Below the pieces are notes generated by a model. It was not told where the DNA came from. It made no database searches and saw only the letters and a list, made by a program, of their open reading frames with translations. 16,132 nucleotides of DNA, taken from assembly GCA_035292425.1 (NCBI GenBank), contig DATDQD010000149.1:1-16132 (forward strand), read 5' to 3'. The first letter of the stretch is position 1. Each line of letters starts with the position of its first letter. Source of the stretch: SZUA-254 sp035292425 (GTDB lineage Bacteria > Bacteroidota > Ignavibacteria > UBA10030 > SZUA-254). Made by a program: the position numbers and the translations under genes. This document shows, in pieces, positions 1 through 8,015 of the stretch.

Positions 1-3000
1 CCTGCCGAAGCAACGGGTTCCCGCGCACGCCGTACCGGGCGCCCGGGGGGGACGGGATGTCCACGTACGTGAGCCGGCCGGCGGAATCGCGCCCCGCCTT
101 CACCGCGGTGAGCTGTTCGAAATTGATGTTGACCCAGTTCGCGCTGTCCCAGAAGGCCCTGATGGGGGCGCGGTACTCGTAGAAGTTCAACGTGTCGTTC
201 CCGAACCTCACGAAGAGCTCCGCTTTCGGTTCCCCCGTCGACGCCTCGATGAGCAGCGGGTCGCCGTAGACGAACATCTTCATCGTCTTGTAGTTGAAGA
301 GGTTCAGCGGGCGGGCGGTCCCGAAATACCTCACGGCCTGACGCGAGTCGCCGGGCTCGAGGCCGTTCAGGACCAGAGTGAGGGACTGTTCGTTCCCCTC
401 GATGACCTTGTCGGGCTGGGTCCTGTCCTTTTCCCTGACGATGCCCAGGTTGCGGTAACCGGGAGTGTTCTCGTACTCCGGGTTGTCCTCGATGTTCACC
501 ACCGAAATGCTCATCACGCTGTCGTTCCTGATGCGCTCCTGCCACTGGTTGCCGACCAGTCCCATCTCGGCGATCCTGACCTTCACGGAGTCTGCGAAAC
601 CGGACAACCACAGCCTGACGTACTGTACGTTCCGCAGGACGTCCTGGACGCTCTGCGCGCTCCCGGCGATCGTGTCGGGATCGAGCAGCGGTACCCTGTA
701 CTGGAACCACCGTTCGGTACCGCCCCCGGTGATGTAGGGGTTGTCCGCGAGGAGGCCGTCGCGGCCGAGGTAGACGGTGTCGACCGGGATTTCGTATTCG
801 GCGTACTCGTTGTCGAGTTCCGAGATGCCGTTCCCGCTGAGGTCTTCGGTGTCCGGGAGCCTGCCGTCAACGCTGTTGCCGTTCCCCTCGAGTCCGTCGA
901 TCCTGGAGAAATCGAGCGATCCGCTGGTGTATCCCCAGTTGTCCCCGCTTGGATCTGCCGGGCTGACGTCCCTGTCGCCGGCGTTGTTTGCCAGGAAGCC
1001 GGCATACGCGGTCCTCTCGCCCGCGTCGGGAAGCATATCGAGGCCGAAATCCTCCTCGGAGGGATTGAGGATCTGGTTCGGGAAACCGGACGGGTTGGAG
1101 GGCCCCGGGATGAGATCCTCGGAGTTGATCCTCCTGTTGGGGATGATGTCCTCGCTCACGCGTCCGAGGCTGACGTGCAGGCGGCCCTTCCGGAAGTCCT
1201 CCTCGTTCGCCGCGTCCACCTTCATCCAGATCTCGAGGAATGACATGTTCTGTTCCAGGATGCTGCCGGCGCTCGAGCCAAGGTACCTCGTGATGCCGTT
1301 CCAGTTCTGGCGCGCGGAATCGGGGTCCGCGCGGTGGAGCGTCGAGTCGAGGTTCGGCGAATAGTTGTACATCGCCCTCCGGGAAGGGTGGAATTGGAGA
1401 TCCATCACGGTCACCCGGTTTTCACCCGTCCGGTATTCCCGCCTCGGCCAGATGTCCTCGATCGTGACGTCGCTCGGCAGGACGTTGAAGTATTCCAGCC
1501 TCCCGCGCGCCCAGTTCTTCACGGAATCGGGGCGGGTCCCGAGGGCGGAACGCATCAGCGCGGGGGCGCTCGAAAACGTCCAGCCGCCGTAGCTGATCGG
1601 GAACGGGATGCTCCTGCGGGCGCCCTCGAAATCGTCGATCATCGCGATGCTCGTCCCGTTGTCGGTGAGGATCGGGCTCTTCTTCGTGTTCGGGTCGGGG
1701 ATCATGTAGGCCGCCTCGGCGTTGAATTTCATGGTCGACATCTCGTTCGTCCTGAGGCCCGGCAGTCCGTTGATGAGCGAGGTCAGGACCGGGAGTTCGA
1801 ACGCGGAAGAGGCGTCGGCGCCGATGATGGAATTGTTCGTCGGTTCCTCCCCCAGCCGGACCTTGTCGCTGAGCGTCGCCTGGTTGAGGTTCATGGCCGT
1901 GAAGCCGAGCCTGGTGTTCGGGATGACGTCGAGCTCGCCCCTCGCCCCGATAAGGGTCTTCGAGGCGAGCTGGAAGAGGTCGTTCTGCTCGTACTTGACT
2001 TCCACTTTCGACCCGGGAAGGGTGGCCTGTTCGCTCCTGAGTACCACCTCGCCGAGGATGTAGTCCACCGTGTAATCGACGCTGGGGGTCATCGGCGAGC
2101 CGTTCAGGAGGACCTGCACGCTCCCCTCCACGACGTTGAACCCCAGGGCGATCTTGGAGCGCTGCCCGAGGTTGATCAGCCCCTTCATGAAGTACTTGTT
2201 GCTGATCGTGTTGTTCGCCGCGCCGCTCTGCGTGGTATCGTAAACATCGGGGAACAGGAGCGAGTCGATCCCCGTGACGGGCGGGTTCTGCCGTTCGAAA
2301 TACTGTTTGATCCCGTCGTCGAACGGCCGGAGCGTCGGGAAGATGAGCTCGGCGTGCTCGACGTCGATGGTGATGCCGGGGATGAAGTCGAAATTCTGGT
2401 CGGAAACCCTCTGGTTGTTCTGGTCGAACCTGTCGAGGCCCATCACCTTCAGGAGGGGCGTGCCGACGATCTCGTCCACTTCCGTCTGGCCGGAAGACCC
2501 GCGGAAAATGTTCATCGAGAACCCCTCCCGCTTGAGGTCTCTCCCGCCGAGGGGGTAGATGTTTTTCAACATCAGGTCCCAGGCGGGCTTGTAGGACGGC
2601 TGGTTCCAGAGGTTCTTCGGCTTGATCAGTTTCAGGATCAGCTTCCCGCTCGAAGTGGTGTCGTCGCCCCCGTAGACGATCCCGGAGACGGTCCGGTACG
2701 ACACGGCGATGGCGTCGATGTCCTGCACGCTCTCGAGCCGGATCGTCCCCGTCCTGGTGTCGACGTCGTAGTCCTTCAGGGGGTCGAGCCGGATGAAATA
2801 TCCCGAATAGACCTTGCCGTCCACCAGGAGCCCCTGCCCGGAGAGCGTGCTGTCGGTGAACGGCGAATACCCTCCCGGCGGCCTCTCGCCGATATCGGTG
2901 TGGGCGAAGGCCTCCCGCGCGAGCTGCTGCGTCTGCGGGGTCACCTGCGAGACGCTCCGCCACACGTCCAGCTGGATGATCTCGTTGTCGAGCACGTCGC

Positions 3001-4261
3001 TCGAGATGCTGGTCACCTCCGAGGAATGGAGATCGTCCCAGAACCGGGCGTAGACCGTGTCGACGAAGTAATAGGACTGGGAGTATCGTTCGGGGGAGAT
3101 CGAGAGGTCCTTGCTCTCCGAGCCGCCGGAGATGGAGAGCTCCTTCGTCTGCCCTTTCTTCTGCGAGACGAGCGCGGTCAGGTTCAGCGGCCCCACCTGC
3201 ATGTTGGCCTTGATGCCGAAGAGCGACTGCCCGCCGCCGATCAGGGCGGGGGTCCTGAGGGAGACGTTCCCCGCCTCGACGCTCTTGATGATCTCGTCCT
3301 CGTAACCGGTGTACTTGATCTTGAGCTGGTTTTCGAAGTCGAAGGTCCGCTGGGTGTTCCAGTCCGCCAGGATGTTCAGCTTGTCGCCGATCGTGCCGTT
3401 CACGTTCACGCGCACGTCCTGGTTGAAGGTCGGCTCGTTTCTCTGCTGGTCGAGGATCGAGGAGGTGACCTTGTCCGACGAGGTCCTCCGGAAACCGGCG
3501 CGGATGTCCACGGCGCCCGACACGTTCAGCTTGATGTCTTTTCCGCCGAAGATGCTGAAGAGCGGGTTCGCCGGAACCGGGATGGAGATGTTCGTGAGCG
3601 ACTTCAGGACCGATCCGAGCTGGTCCCCGCCGGCGGTTCCCTTGGTCACGTCGATGAACGAGCGCCAGTTCTTTTTCCTGTCGTAGTCGAAGCGGAGATA
3701 GATGTACTCCCGGAGGGTCAGCGTCAGCGGGACCTTCGCGTTCAGCCCGTTCACCGTCTCGGTGACCGTGACGAACTGGCCGGTGGAGTCGATACTGAGC
3801 TCCCGCCGGTACGCAGGGGATCTGACGTCCAGGAACAGGCTTTTTTCGTCCGCCACGAAGGGGCCGACGACCGGCCGGTCGGCGCGCCGGTACGCGAACT
3901 GGCTGAGGCGCGACGTCGAATCGAGGTAGACCACCCACGTGGTGTCGATCTGTTCGACGCCGCGGAGAGAGTCGGGGGGAAAACCGAGGGTATCGCCGAT
4001 CGCCCGGAGGGAATCCCTCACGTGACGGAGGGAATCACGGTATTTCTGCTGCGTGGAGTCGGTCGTGCCCTGCTGGAAAAAGGACGAGGGATCGGGGAAA
4101 GCGATCGAATCGGGACGAAACGTGGTGTCGGGGGGCGCATCGACCTGGGCAATCGCGGTCGATCCCCACGCGAGAAACGCGGTGATCGCGAGGATGAGGG
4201 AATGTCCGGTCGTGCGCGCGTGAAAAAAGCGTACGTCCGGCCCCGGCGGAGTCAGAGTCAA
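1..4261 (-). CDS. sprA: SprA/Sov, T9SS outer membrane translocon (partial, N-terminal part)
   Basis: SprA (Sov) forms the giant outer membrane beta-barrel pore through which T9SS cargo leaves the periplasm. About 1,420 codons are visible in one uninterrupted frame; family members are usually well over 2,000 residues, so the C-terminal part lies beyond the left edge. Counting from the TTG, residues 20-38 form a hydrophobic signal peptide ending AIA|Q. A Ser/Asp-rich linker with DSLR repeats follows, then the family-typical blocks PLTLREYIYLRFDYDRKKNW, ILADWNTQRTFDFENQLKIK, VEAGNVSLRTP, SDQNFDFIPG, VDYTVDYILGEVVL, IDDFEGARR and, at the edge, YGVRGNPLLRQ. These are SprA N-domain hallmarks recognised from memory. 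The start is uncertain: no in-frame ATG or GTG precedes the signal peptide. TTG at 4261 directly abuts the purine-rich GAGAGG (4267-4262), whereas CTG at 4255 sits 6 nt from it. The gene is divergent from lptF. Confidence 0.93.
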   Translation of the reverse strand, partial: MTLTPPGPDVRFFHARTTGHSLILAITAFLAWGSTAIAQVDAPPDTTFRPDSIAFPDPSSFFQQGTTDSTQQKYRDSLRHVRDSLRAIGDTLGFPPDSLRGVEQIDTTWVVYLDSTSRLSQFAYRRADRPVVGPFVADEKSLFLDVRSPAYRRELSIDSTGQFVTVTETVNGLNAKVPLTLTLREYIYLRFDYDRKKNWRSFIDVTKGTAGGDQLGSVLKSLTNISIPVPANPLFSIFGGKDIKLNVSGAVDIRAGFRRTSSDKVTSSILDQQRNEPTFNQDVRVNVNGTIGDKLNILADWNTQRTFDFENQLKIKYTGYEDEIIKSVEAGNVSLRTPALIGGGQSLFGIKANMQVGPLNLTALVSQKKGQTKELSISGGSESKDLSISPERYSQSYYFVDTVYARFWDDLHSSEVTSISSDVLDNEIIQLDVWRSVSQVTPQTQQLAREAFAHTDIGERPPGGYSPFTDSTLSGQGLLVDGKVYSGYFIRLDPLKDYDVDTRTGTIRLESVQDIDAIAVSYRTVSGIVYGGDDTTSSGKLILKLIKPKNLWNQPSYKPAWDLMLKNIYPLGGRDLKREGFSMNIFRGSSGQTEVDEIVGTPLLKVMGLDRFDQNNQRVSDQNFDFIPGITIDVEHAELIFPTLRPFDDGIKQYFERQNPPVTGIDSLLFPDVYDTTQSGAANNTISNKYFMKGLINLGQRSKIALGFNVVEGSVQVLLNGSPMTPSVDYTVDYILGEVVLRSEQATLPGSKVEVKYEQNDLFQLASKTLIGARGELDVIPNTRLGFTAMNLNQATLSDKVRLGEEPTNNSIIGADASSAFELPVLTSLINGLPGLRTNEMSTMKFNAEAAYMIPDPNTKKSPILTDNGTSIAMIDDFEGARRSIPFPISYGGWTFSSAPALMRSALGTRPDSVKNWARGRLEYFNVLPSDVTIEDIWPRREYRTGENRVTVMDLQFHPSRRAMYNYSPNLDSTLHRADPDSARQNWNGITRYLGSSAGSILEQNMSFLEIWMKVDAANEEDFRKGRLHVSLGRVSEDIIPNRRINSEDLIPGPSNPSGFPNQILNPSEEDFGLDMLPDAGERTAYAGFLANNAGDRDVSPADPSGDNWGYTSGSLDFSRIDGLEGNGNSVDGRLPDTEDLSGNGISELDNEYAEYEIPVDTVYLGRDGLLADNPYITGGGTERWFQYRVPLLDPDTIAGSAQSVQDVLRNVQYVRLWLSGFADSVKVRIAEMGLVGNQWQERIRNDSVMSISVVNIEDNPEYENTPGYRNLGIVREKDRTQPDKVIEGNEQSLTLVLNGLEPGDSRQAVRYFGTARPLNLFNYKTMKMFVYGDPLLIEASTGEPKAELFVRFGNDTLNFYEYRAPIRAFWDSANWVNINFEQLTAVKAGRDSAGRLTYVDIPSPPGARYGVRGNPLLRQ

Positions 4262-4265
4262 CCTC

Positions 4266-4346
4266 TCAGTACCGATTCTGTTTGACGTTTTCCAGTATTG
4301 ACGGCGGGGGCGCGGGTACGATGCGTCGCCACTGACGCCCTTCCAT
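4266..4346 (-). CDS. Possible 26-codon leader ORF upstream of sprA
   Basis: A short ATG-initiated frame begins MEGRQWRRIVPAPPP and ends NRY-TGA, with the TGA lying 4 nt before the TTG candidate start of sprA. Its stop overlaps the only Shine-Dalgarno-like stretch (GAGAGG) available to sprA, so ribosomes finishing it would terminate at the sprA start. No convincing Shine-Dalgarno precedes its own ATG, and no known peptide is recognised. It may be a coupling leader peptide, or chance; it could also mark a sequencing frameshift that hides the true sprA start. Confidence 0.2.
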   Translation of the reverse strand: MEGRQWRRIVPAPPPSILENVKQNRY

Positions 4347-4502
4347 CACTTAACTGCTCTCAAGAACCGATAGGGTATGCTCCGGGGGTGTGGGGTTGTC
4401 GGGGATTTATCTGGTTCGGATTCGCATTCTCTTAAAAAAAGGTAGGGAAAAGGCGTCTGATATGCAAGATGGCCGTGATCCGGGCCTCCCGCGCCCATTG
4501 TG

Positions 4503-4531
4503 TTGTAAAATCGGTGATTTGAGGGTATATT
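4503..4531 (+). promoter_or_regulatory. Candidate promoter of lptFG
   Basis: TTGTAA at 4503-4508 and TATATT at 4526-4531 are separated by exactly 17 bp, matching a sigma-70-type arrangement. TATATTGA also resembles the Bacteroidota -7 element (TAnnTTTG). Transcription would begin near 4537-4539, only some 5-7 nt before the lptF ATG, giving a nearly leaderless mRNA. That fits the absence of a good Shine-Dalgarno before lptF. This is pattern reading only. Confidence 0.4.
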
Positions 4532-4543
4532 GACGGGGTCCCG

Positions 4544-5923
4544 ATGAAAGCTCACCTCTATATTCTGCGCGCCCATCTCGCACCCTTTCTCTTCTCGTTG
4601 ATAACACTGATGTTCGTCTTTTTGTTGCAGTTTCTCATGAAGGCCGTGGACCAGCTCGTGGGAAAAGGGCTGGGGTTCTGGGTGATCGGGGAGCTGATCC
4701 TCCTCAGCCTCGCCTGGATGGTCGTGCTCGCCGTCCCGGCGTCTGTCCTGGTCGCCACGCTCATGGGGTTCGGCAAGCTTTCATCCCAGAACGAAATCAC
4801 CGCGCTGCGTGCCGGCGGCATGAGCCTCCCGAAAATGATGGCCACCGTGATCGCCGCCGCCGCCGTTCTCGGCCTCCTCACCGTGGAATTCAACAACAGG
4901 GTGCTGCCGGAGGCAAACCACCGCTTCAAGCTCCTGATGATGGACATCAGGCGGATTAAACCGACGCTGTCGATCAACGCCGGGCTCTTCAACCAGGACC
5001 TGTCGGGGTACAGCATCCTCGCGAGGACGGTCTCGGAATATTCGAGCGATCTCGGGGGGCTGACGATCTACGATTACACCGACCCATCGATGAACGTGGT
5101 GATCACGGCGGACCGCGGCCGGGTTTCCTTCACGCCCGATTACCGCAGGGTCGTCATGGACCTCTCCGACGGCGAGATCCACCGTTTCAGGCCCTCCGTC
5201 CAGGGGGAGTACCGCAGGATCGACTTCGCGCGGCACAGGATCGCGATGGATGCGGAGGGATTCGACTTCGAACGGTCCGCCGAAAACGCTTTCTCCAGGA
5301 GCGACAGGGAGTTGAGCGCCGACGTGATGCGCGCCATCGTCGACAGTCTCCGCGCCGAAGCCGCGGCGACGAGGGAACTGATCTTCGAAGACCGCCCCGC
5401 CTCCCGGGGATCGCCGGGCTTCTCCAGGATCCCCGCTTTCCCGATACCCGATTCATCCGCGGACCTTGAGGCCGCCCGGCTCGCCGCCCAGCGCGTCCGG
5501 CTTCAGATCATGAATTCCGAGAACAGGCGGCAGACGATCGAATCGCTCGGGAGGCAGATCAATTCCTATATGGTCGAAATTCACAAGAAATACGCGATTC
5601 CGGCCGCATGTCTCGTCTTCGTGTTCATCGGCGTGCCGCTGGGCGTGATGGCGCGCAGGGGGACCTTCGGCGTGGCGGCCACCCTCAGCCTCGGCTTTTT
5701 CCTGATGTACTGGGCCTCCCTGATCGGAGGCGAGAAACTGGGGGACCGCGGGATCATGCCGGCGTGGCTCGGAATGTGGATGGCGAACATCGTGCTCGGC
5801 GCGATCGGCCTCGTCCTGACGGTCCGGCTCACGAAAGAAATTCCGATGATCACGCTCTCCCCGGACAACCGGCTCATGAAACTGCTCGCCAGGCTCCAGC
5901 TTCTCCGGCGGGAAGAGGGCTGA
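4544..5923 (+). CDS. lptF: LptF/LptG (YjgP/YjgQ) family LPS export permease, first copy
   Basis: Inner membrane permease subunit of the LptB2FG transporter, which extracts LPS from the inner membrane and feeds it to the periplasmic Lpt bridge. The 459 residues show the family plan. Three N-terminal membrane segments lie at about 12-32, 47-73 and 97-117, then a periplasmic beta-rich domain from about 120 to 245, and three C-terminal segments at about 350-372, 375-397 and 408-428. The cytoplasmic coupling motif SSQNEITALRAGG (80-92) and the pre-TM4 block EIHKKYAIPA are typical. At 459 residues it is about 90 longer than E. coli LptF; the excess is a charged, helix-prone stretch with a Pro/Ser-rich section at about 250-340. 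It begins with ATG and almost no Shine-Dalgarno. It is followed 7 bp later by a second permease, forming a two-gene operon. Assignment as F rather than G rests on gene order. Confidence 0.88.
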   Translation: MKAHLYILRAHLAPFLFSLITLMFVFLLQFLMKAVDQLVGKGLGFWVIGELILLSLAWMVVLAVPASVLVATLMGFGKLSSQNEITALRAGGMSLPKMMATVIAAAAVLGLLTVEFNNRVLPEANHRFKLLMMDIRRIKPTLSINAGLFNQDLSGYSILARTVSEYSSDLGGLTIYDYTDPSMNVVITADRGRVSFTPDYRRVVMDLSDGEIHRFRPSVQGEYRRIDFARHRIAMDAEGFDFERSAENAFSRSDRELSADVMRAIVDSLRAEAAATRELIFEDRPASRGSPGFSRIPAFPIPDSSADLEAARLAAQRVRLQIMNSENRRQTIESLGRQINSYMVEIHKKYAIPAACLVFVFIGVPLGVMARRGTFGVAATLSLGFFLMYWASLIGGEKLGDRGIMPAWLGMWMANIVLGAIGLVLTVRLTKEIPMITLSPDNRLMKLLARLQLLRREEG

Positions 5924-5930
5924 GGACCCG

Positions 5931-7016
5931 GTGAAAAAGTTCGACATCTACACGGTCCGGCAGTTCATCGTGACGGCCCTCTTTTCACTGGGAGCGTTCA
6001 CCGCGATTTTCCTGGTGGTGGACCTGATGGAAAATCTGGACGACTTCCTGGACAAGGCCGCCCCGGCGGGGATCATCCTGACCTACTACATCTACTTCAT
6101 GCCGGAGATTGTTAAATTGATGCTGCCGGTGAGCGTCCTCCTCTCCGCCCTTTTCACGACCGGGCGGCTGTCGTCCCACAACGAGCTGATCGCCCTGAAA
6201 TCGGGCGGGGTGAGCCTCTACCGGTTCATGGCGCCCTTTCTCCTCCTTGCCGTGGCGCTCAGCGCGTTCGCCATCTGGTTCAACGGCTGGGTCGTCCCCG
6301 CAACGAACCAGAAAAAGTTCGCGATCGCGCGCTCCTACTTTCACAAGTATCTCGAGTACACCTCGAAGTCGAACATCTTCATCCAGGATTCGCGCGACAG
6401 GATCCTCACGATCGGCATCTACGACGACATGCGCAGCACGGCCCTCAGGGTCAGCATCCAGGAGTTCGACCCGGCCGACCCCTCCCTGATGACGGCGCGG
6501 TACGACGCCTTCGAGATGCGCTGGAACGCGGAAGCGCGGAACTGGACCCTCATGGCCGGGACGGAACGGAGATTCACGGCCGGCGGAGAAGTTCAGTCGG
6601 AGTTCCGGGAGAAGACGCTTTCCGCGATGAATTTTTCCCCGGACGACGTCCGGAAAAAACAGCAGAAACCGGACGAGATGGACTACAACGACCTCGGGGC
6701 GTTCATCGCGCACCAGCAACGGGCCGGGCAGAACGTTTCGCGCTGGCTGGTGGATTACTACGGGAAGATCGCGTTCCCCTTCGCGAACCTTATCGTCGTA
6801 ATTTTCGGGATACCGTTCGCGGCGGTCAGGCGCCGCGGCGGGCTTGGAGTCGAGTTCGGGATCGCGCTGGCGATCTGCTTCCTCTACATGATCTTCCTGA
6901 AAGTCAGCCAGGCCTTCGGCTACAACGGCGACATGGACCCGCTCCTGACGGCGTGGCTGGCGAACCTCATCTTCCTCCTCGGCGGGGGGGTCACCCTCTG
7001 GTATGTTCCCAAGTAG
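5931..7016 (+). CDS. lptG: LptF/LptG (YjgP/YjgQ) family LPS export permease, second copy
   Basis: Partner permease expected to pair with the product of the preceding gene in LptB2FG. It has 361 residues, the normal family length. Membrane segments are at about 12-33, 57-78, 98-118, 278-300, 303-325 and 338-358, with a beta-rich periplasmic domain between TM3 and TM4. The coupling motif SSHNELIALKSGG (81-93) parallels the one in the first permease, and KIAFPFANLIVVIFGIPFA marks TM4. The start is GTG at 5931, preceded by GAGGA at 5922-5926 with 4 nt spacing and overlapping the upstream stop, so translation is probably coupled. No lptA, lptB or lptC lies in the window. The gene ends 36 bp from the stop of the convergent gene on the other strand. 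Confidence 0.88.
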   Translation: MKKFDIYTVRQFIVTALFSLGAFTAIFLVVDLMENLDDFLDKAAPAGIILTYYIYFMPEIVKLMLPVSVLLSALFTTGRLSSHNELIALKSGGVSLYRFMAPFLLLAVALSAFAIWFNGWVVPATNQKKFAIARSYFHKYLEYTSKSNIFIQDSRDRILTIGIYDDMRSTALRVSIQEFDPADPSLMTARYDAFEMRWNAEARNWTLMAGTERRFTAGGEVQSEFREKTLSAMNFSPDDVRKKQQKPDEMDYNDLGAFIAHQQRAGQNVSRWLVDYYGKIAFPFANLIVVIFGIPFAAVRRRGGLGVEFGIALAICFLYMIFLKVSQAFGYNGDMDPLLTAWLANLIFLLGGGVTLWYVPK

Positions 7017-7048
7017 TCGCGGTTTCGCCGGCGGGCGGACGGCGCGAC
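7016..7048. terminator. GC-rich hairpin between convergent genes
   Basis: An interrupted inverted repeat spans almost the whole gap between the two convergent stops. GTCGC (7016-7020) pairs with GCGAC (7044-7048), and GCCG (7027-7030) pairs with CGGC (7040-7043) around a 9-nt loop, leaving six unpaired bases on the left side. Its position suits a bidirectional terminator, but there is no T-tract on either strand, so it would at best be a weak or Rho-assisted end. Confidence 0.35.
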
Positions 7049-7052
7049 GGGA

Positions 7053-8003
7053 TCAGAAGTCGTACCTGAAACTGGCCGTCGTGACCGGGACCGACCCGAA
7101 GGGCGATTTCTGCATTTTGATGCGTACGCCCGCATGGAGCGATTTGTTCAGCCGCGTGACGCTCCAGAAGGCGTCCATGGCGCTCAGCACGTGGTTGACC
7201 ACGGCGAGACTCACGAACGTCGAGGCGACGTCGTACTTGTCGTTCGCCCTGGCCCTCATCTTCGCGTACTCGAAGAACCTCTCCGAGGTGCTCCGGATCG
7301 GCACGTTGTTTTCGAGCTCCGGGTTCAGCACGCCGGAGTCGTCCCACCCGCGGCTGAACTGTTCGTATTTCCCGATGAGTTCATAATACTGCTGTTCGCC
7401 GTAGTACGGTAGGCCGTGCGTGTAGCCGTTCAGGCGGCCGCTGGCGATGTCGCGCTCCATGTCGTTGAGCTCCTGCCAGTCCACGCAGCTGAAGGGCGGA
7501 TCGCACGGCGATTGTTCGTCCGGGTAGACCAAGTCGCGATATTCATCGGACGATGTCGTGAGGTCTGGGTTGAGACTCCCGAGGTGGTTGAGCGTCCAGT
7601 CGACGTACCTTGTCGCGCTCCAGTAATCGTTCGCGTACCGCTTGTATTCATCCGTGAGGTCGTCGCCCTGAGTGTCGTACGACCACGCGAATCCCCACAT
7701 CACCGCCTCTGCGGCGAAGAATGCCGCGCCCTTGAAGTAACTCCCCGCGTACACCTCGCCCGCCCCGGGGACGGCCAGCGACAGCACTGCGGCGAGCCAG
7801 GGCGATTTTCCGCCCGCCGGCGAACTCCCCTCATCCTGCATGAAGAGCGGGTTCCCATGTTTCACCGCGAGCGGTCCCGCGGCCCCGGCGCCGAAAAAGT
7901 CGACACGGGGATTCCCCGTCAGGTAAATCGACGGATGACCGCCCGATTCGGCCGGGGGAGAGCAGATGAAGAACACGGCCGCAAGCATCATGATGGTTCG
8001 CAT
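7053..8003 (-). CDS. Membrane-associated protein of unknown function, DUF5683-like hydrophobic core
   Basis: The protein has 316 residues from the ATG at 8003, chosen over the GTG at 8009 because GAGG (8014-8011) is 7 nt upstream of the ATG. It opens with a signal-peptide-like segment (MRTIMMLAAVFFICSPPAES). At about residues 67-107 is the hydrophobic block SPWLAAVLSLAVPGAGEVYA followed by GSYFKGAAFFAAEAVMWGFA. This block resembles the 'SLxxPGxGQxYxGxxxKG' pattern of small Bacteroidota membrane proteins such as DUF5683. A Tyr/Asp-rich middle has two cysteines (about 167 and 173), and a second hydrophobic stretch (STFVSLAVVNHVLSAMDAFW) lies at about 261-280. The C-terminus, ASFRYDF, ends with an aromatic residue, as in many outer membrane strands. 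It starts 12 bp after the propeller-barrel gene, so it is probably co-translated. No function can be assigned. Confidence 0.75.
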   Translation of the reverse strand: MRTIMMLAAVFFICSPPAESGGHPSIYLTGNPRVDFFGAGAAGPLAVKHGNPLFMQDEGSSPAGGKSPWLAAVLSLAVPGAGEVYAGSYFKGAAFFAAEAVMWGFAWSYDTQGDDLTDEYKRYANDYWSATRYVDWTLNHLGSLNPDLTTSSDEYRDLVYPDEQSPCDPPFSCVDWQELNDMERDIASGRLNGYTHGLPYYGEQQYYELIGKYEQFSRGWDDSGVLNPELENNVPIRSTSERFFEYAKMRARANDKYDVASTFVSLAVVNHVLSAMDAFWSVTRLNKSLHAGVRIKMQKSPFGSVPVTTASFRYDF

Positions 8004-8015
8004 AAGCACACCTCG

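Larger units (their letters stand above)
4262..4543. other. Divergent intergenic region between sprA and lptF
   Basis: These 282 bp are visibly more AT-rich than the flanking genes, with an A7 run at about 4434-4440, and must contain the promoters of both divergent genes. Minus-strand frames crossing it (for example 4346-4576 and 4407-4607) have no family resemblance and overlap the start of lptF, so they are not called as genes. A promoter-like pair is visible for lptF (listed separately). For sprA no clear promoter could be picked out. Confidence 0.6.

Noticed and set aside
1334..4285. 983-codon open frame on the plus strand
   Set aside because: It lies wholly antisense to sprA, its product is Arg/Asp/Val/Glu-rich without any family motif, and it arises from the high-GC third-position bias of sprA. 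The 838-codon minus frame at 1422-3938 is likewise an out-of-frame shadow.
4346..4576. Small minus-strand ORFs of 76 and 66 codons at the lptF start
   Set aside because: They overlap the beginning of lptF, have no Shine-Dalgarno or family resemblance, and sit in the divergent promoter region.
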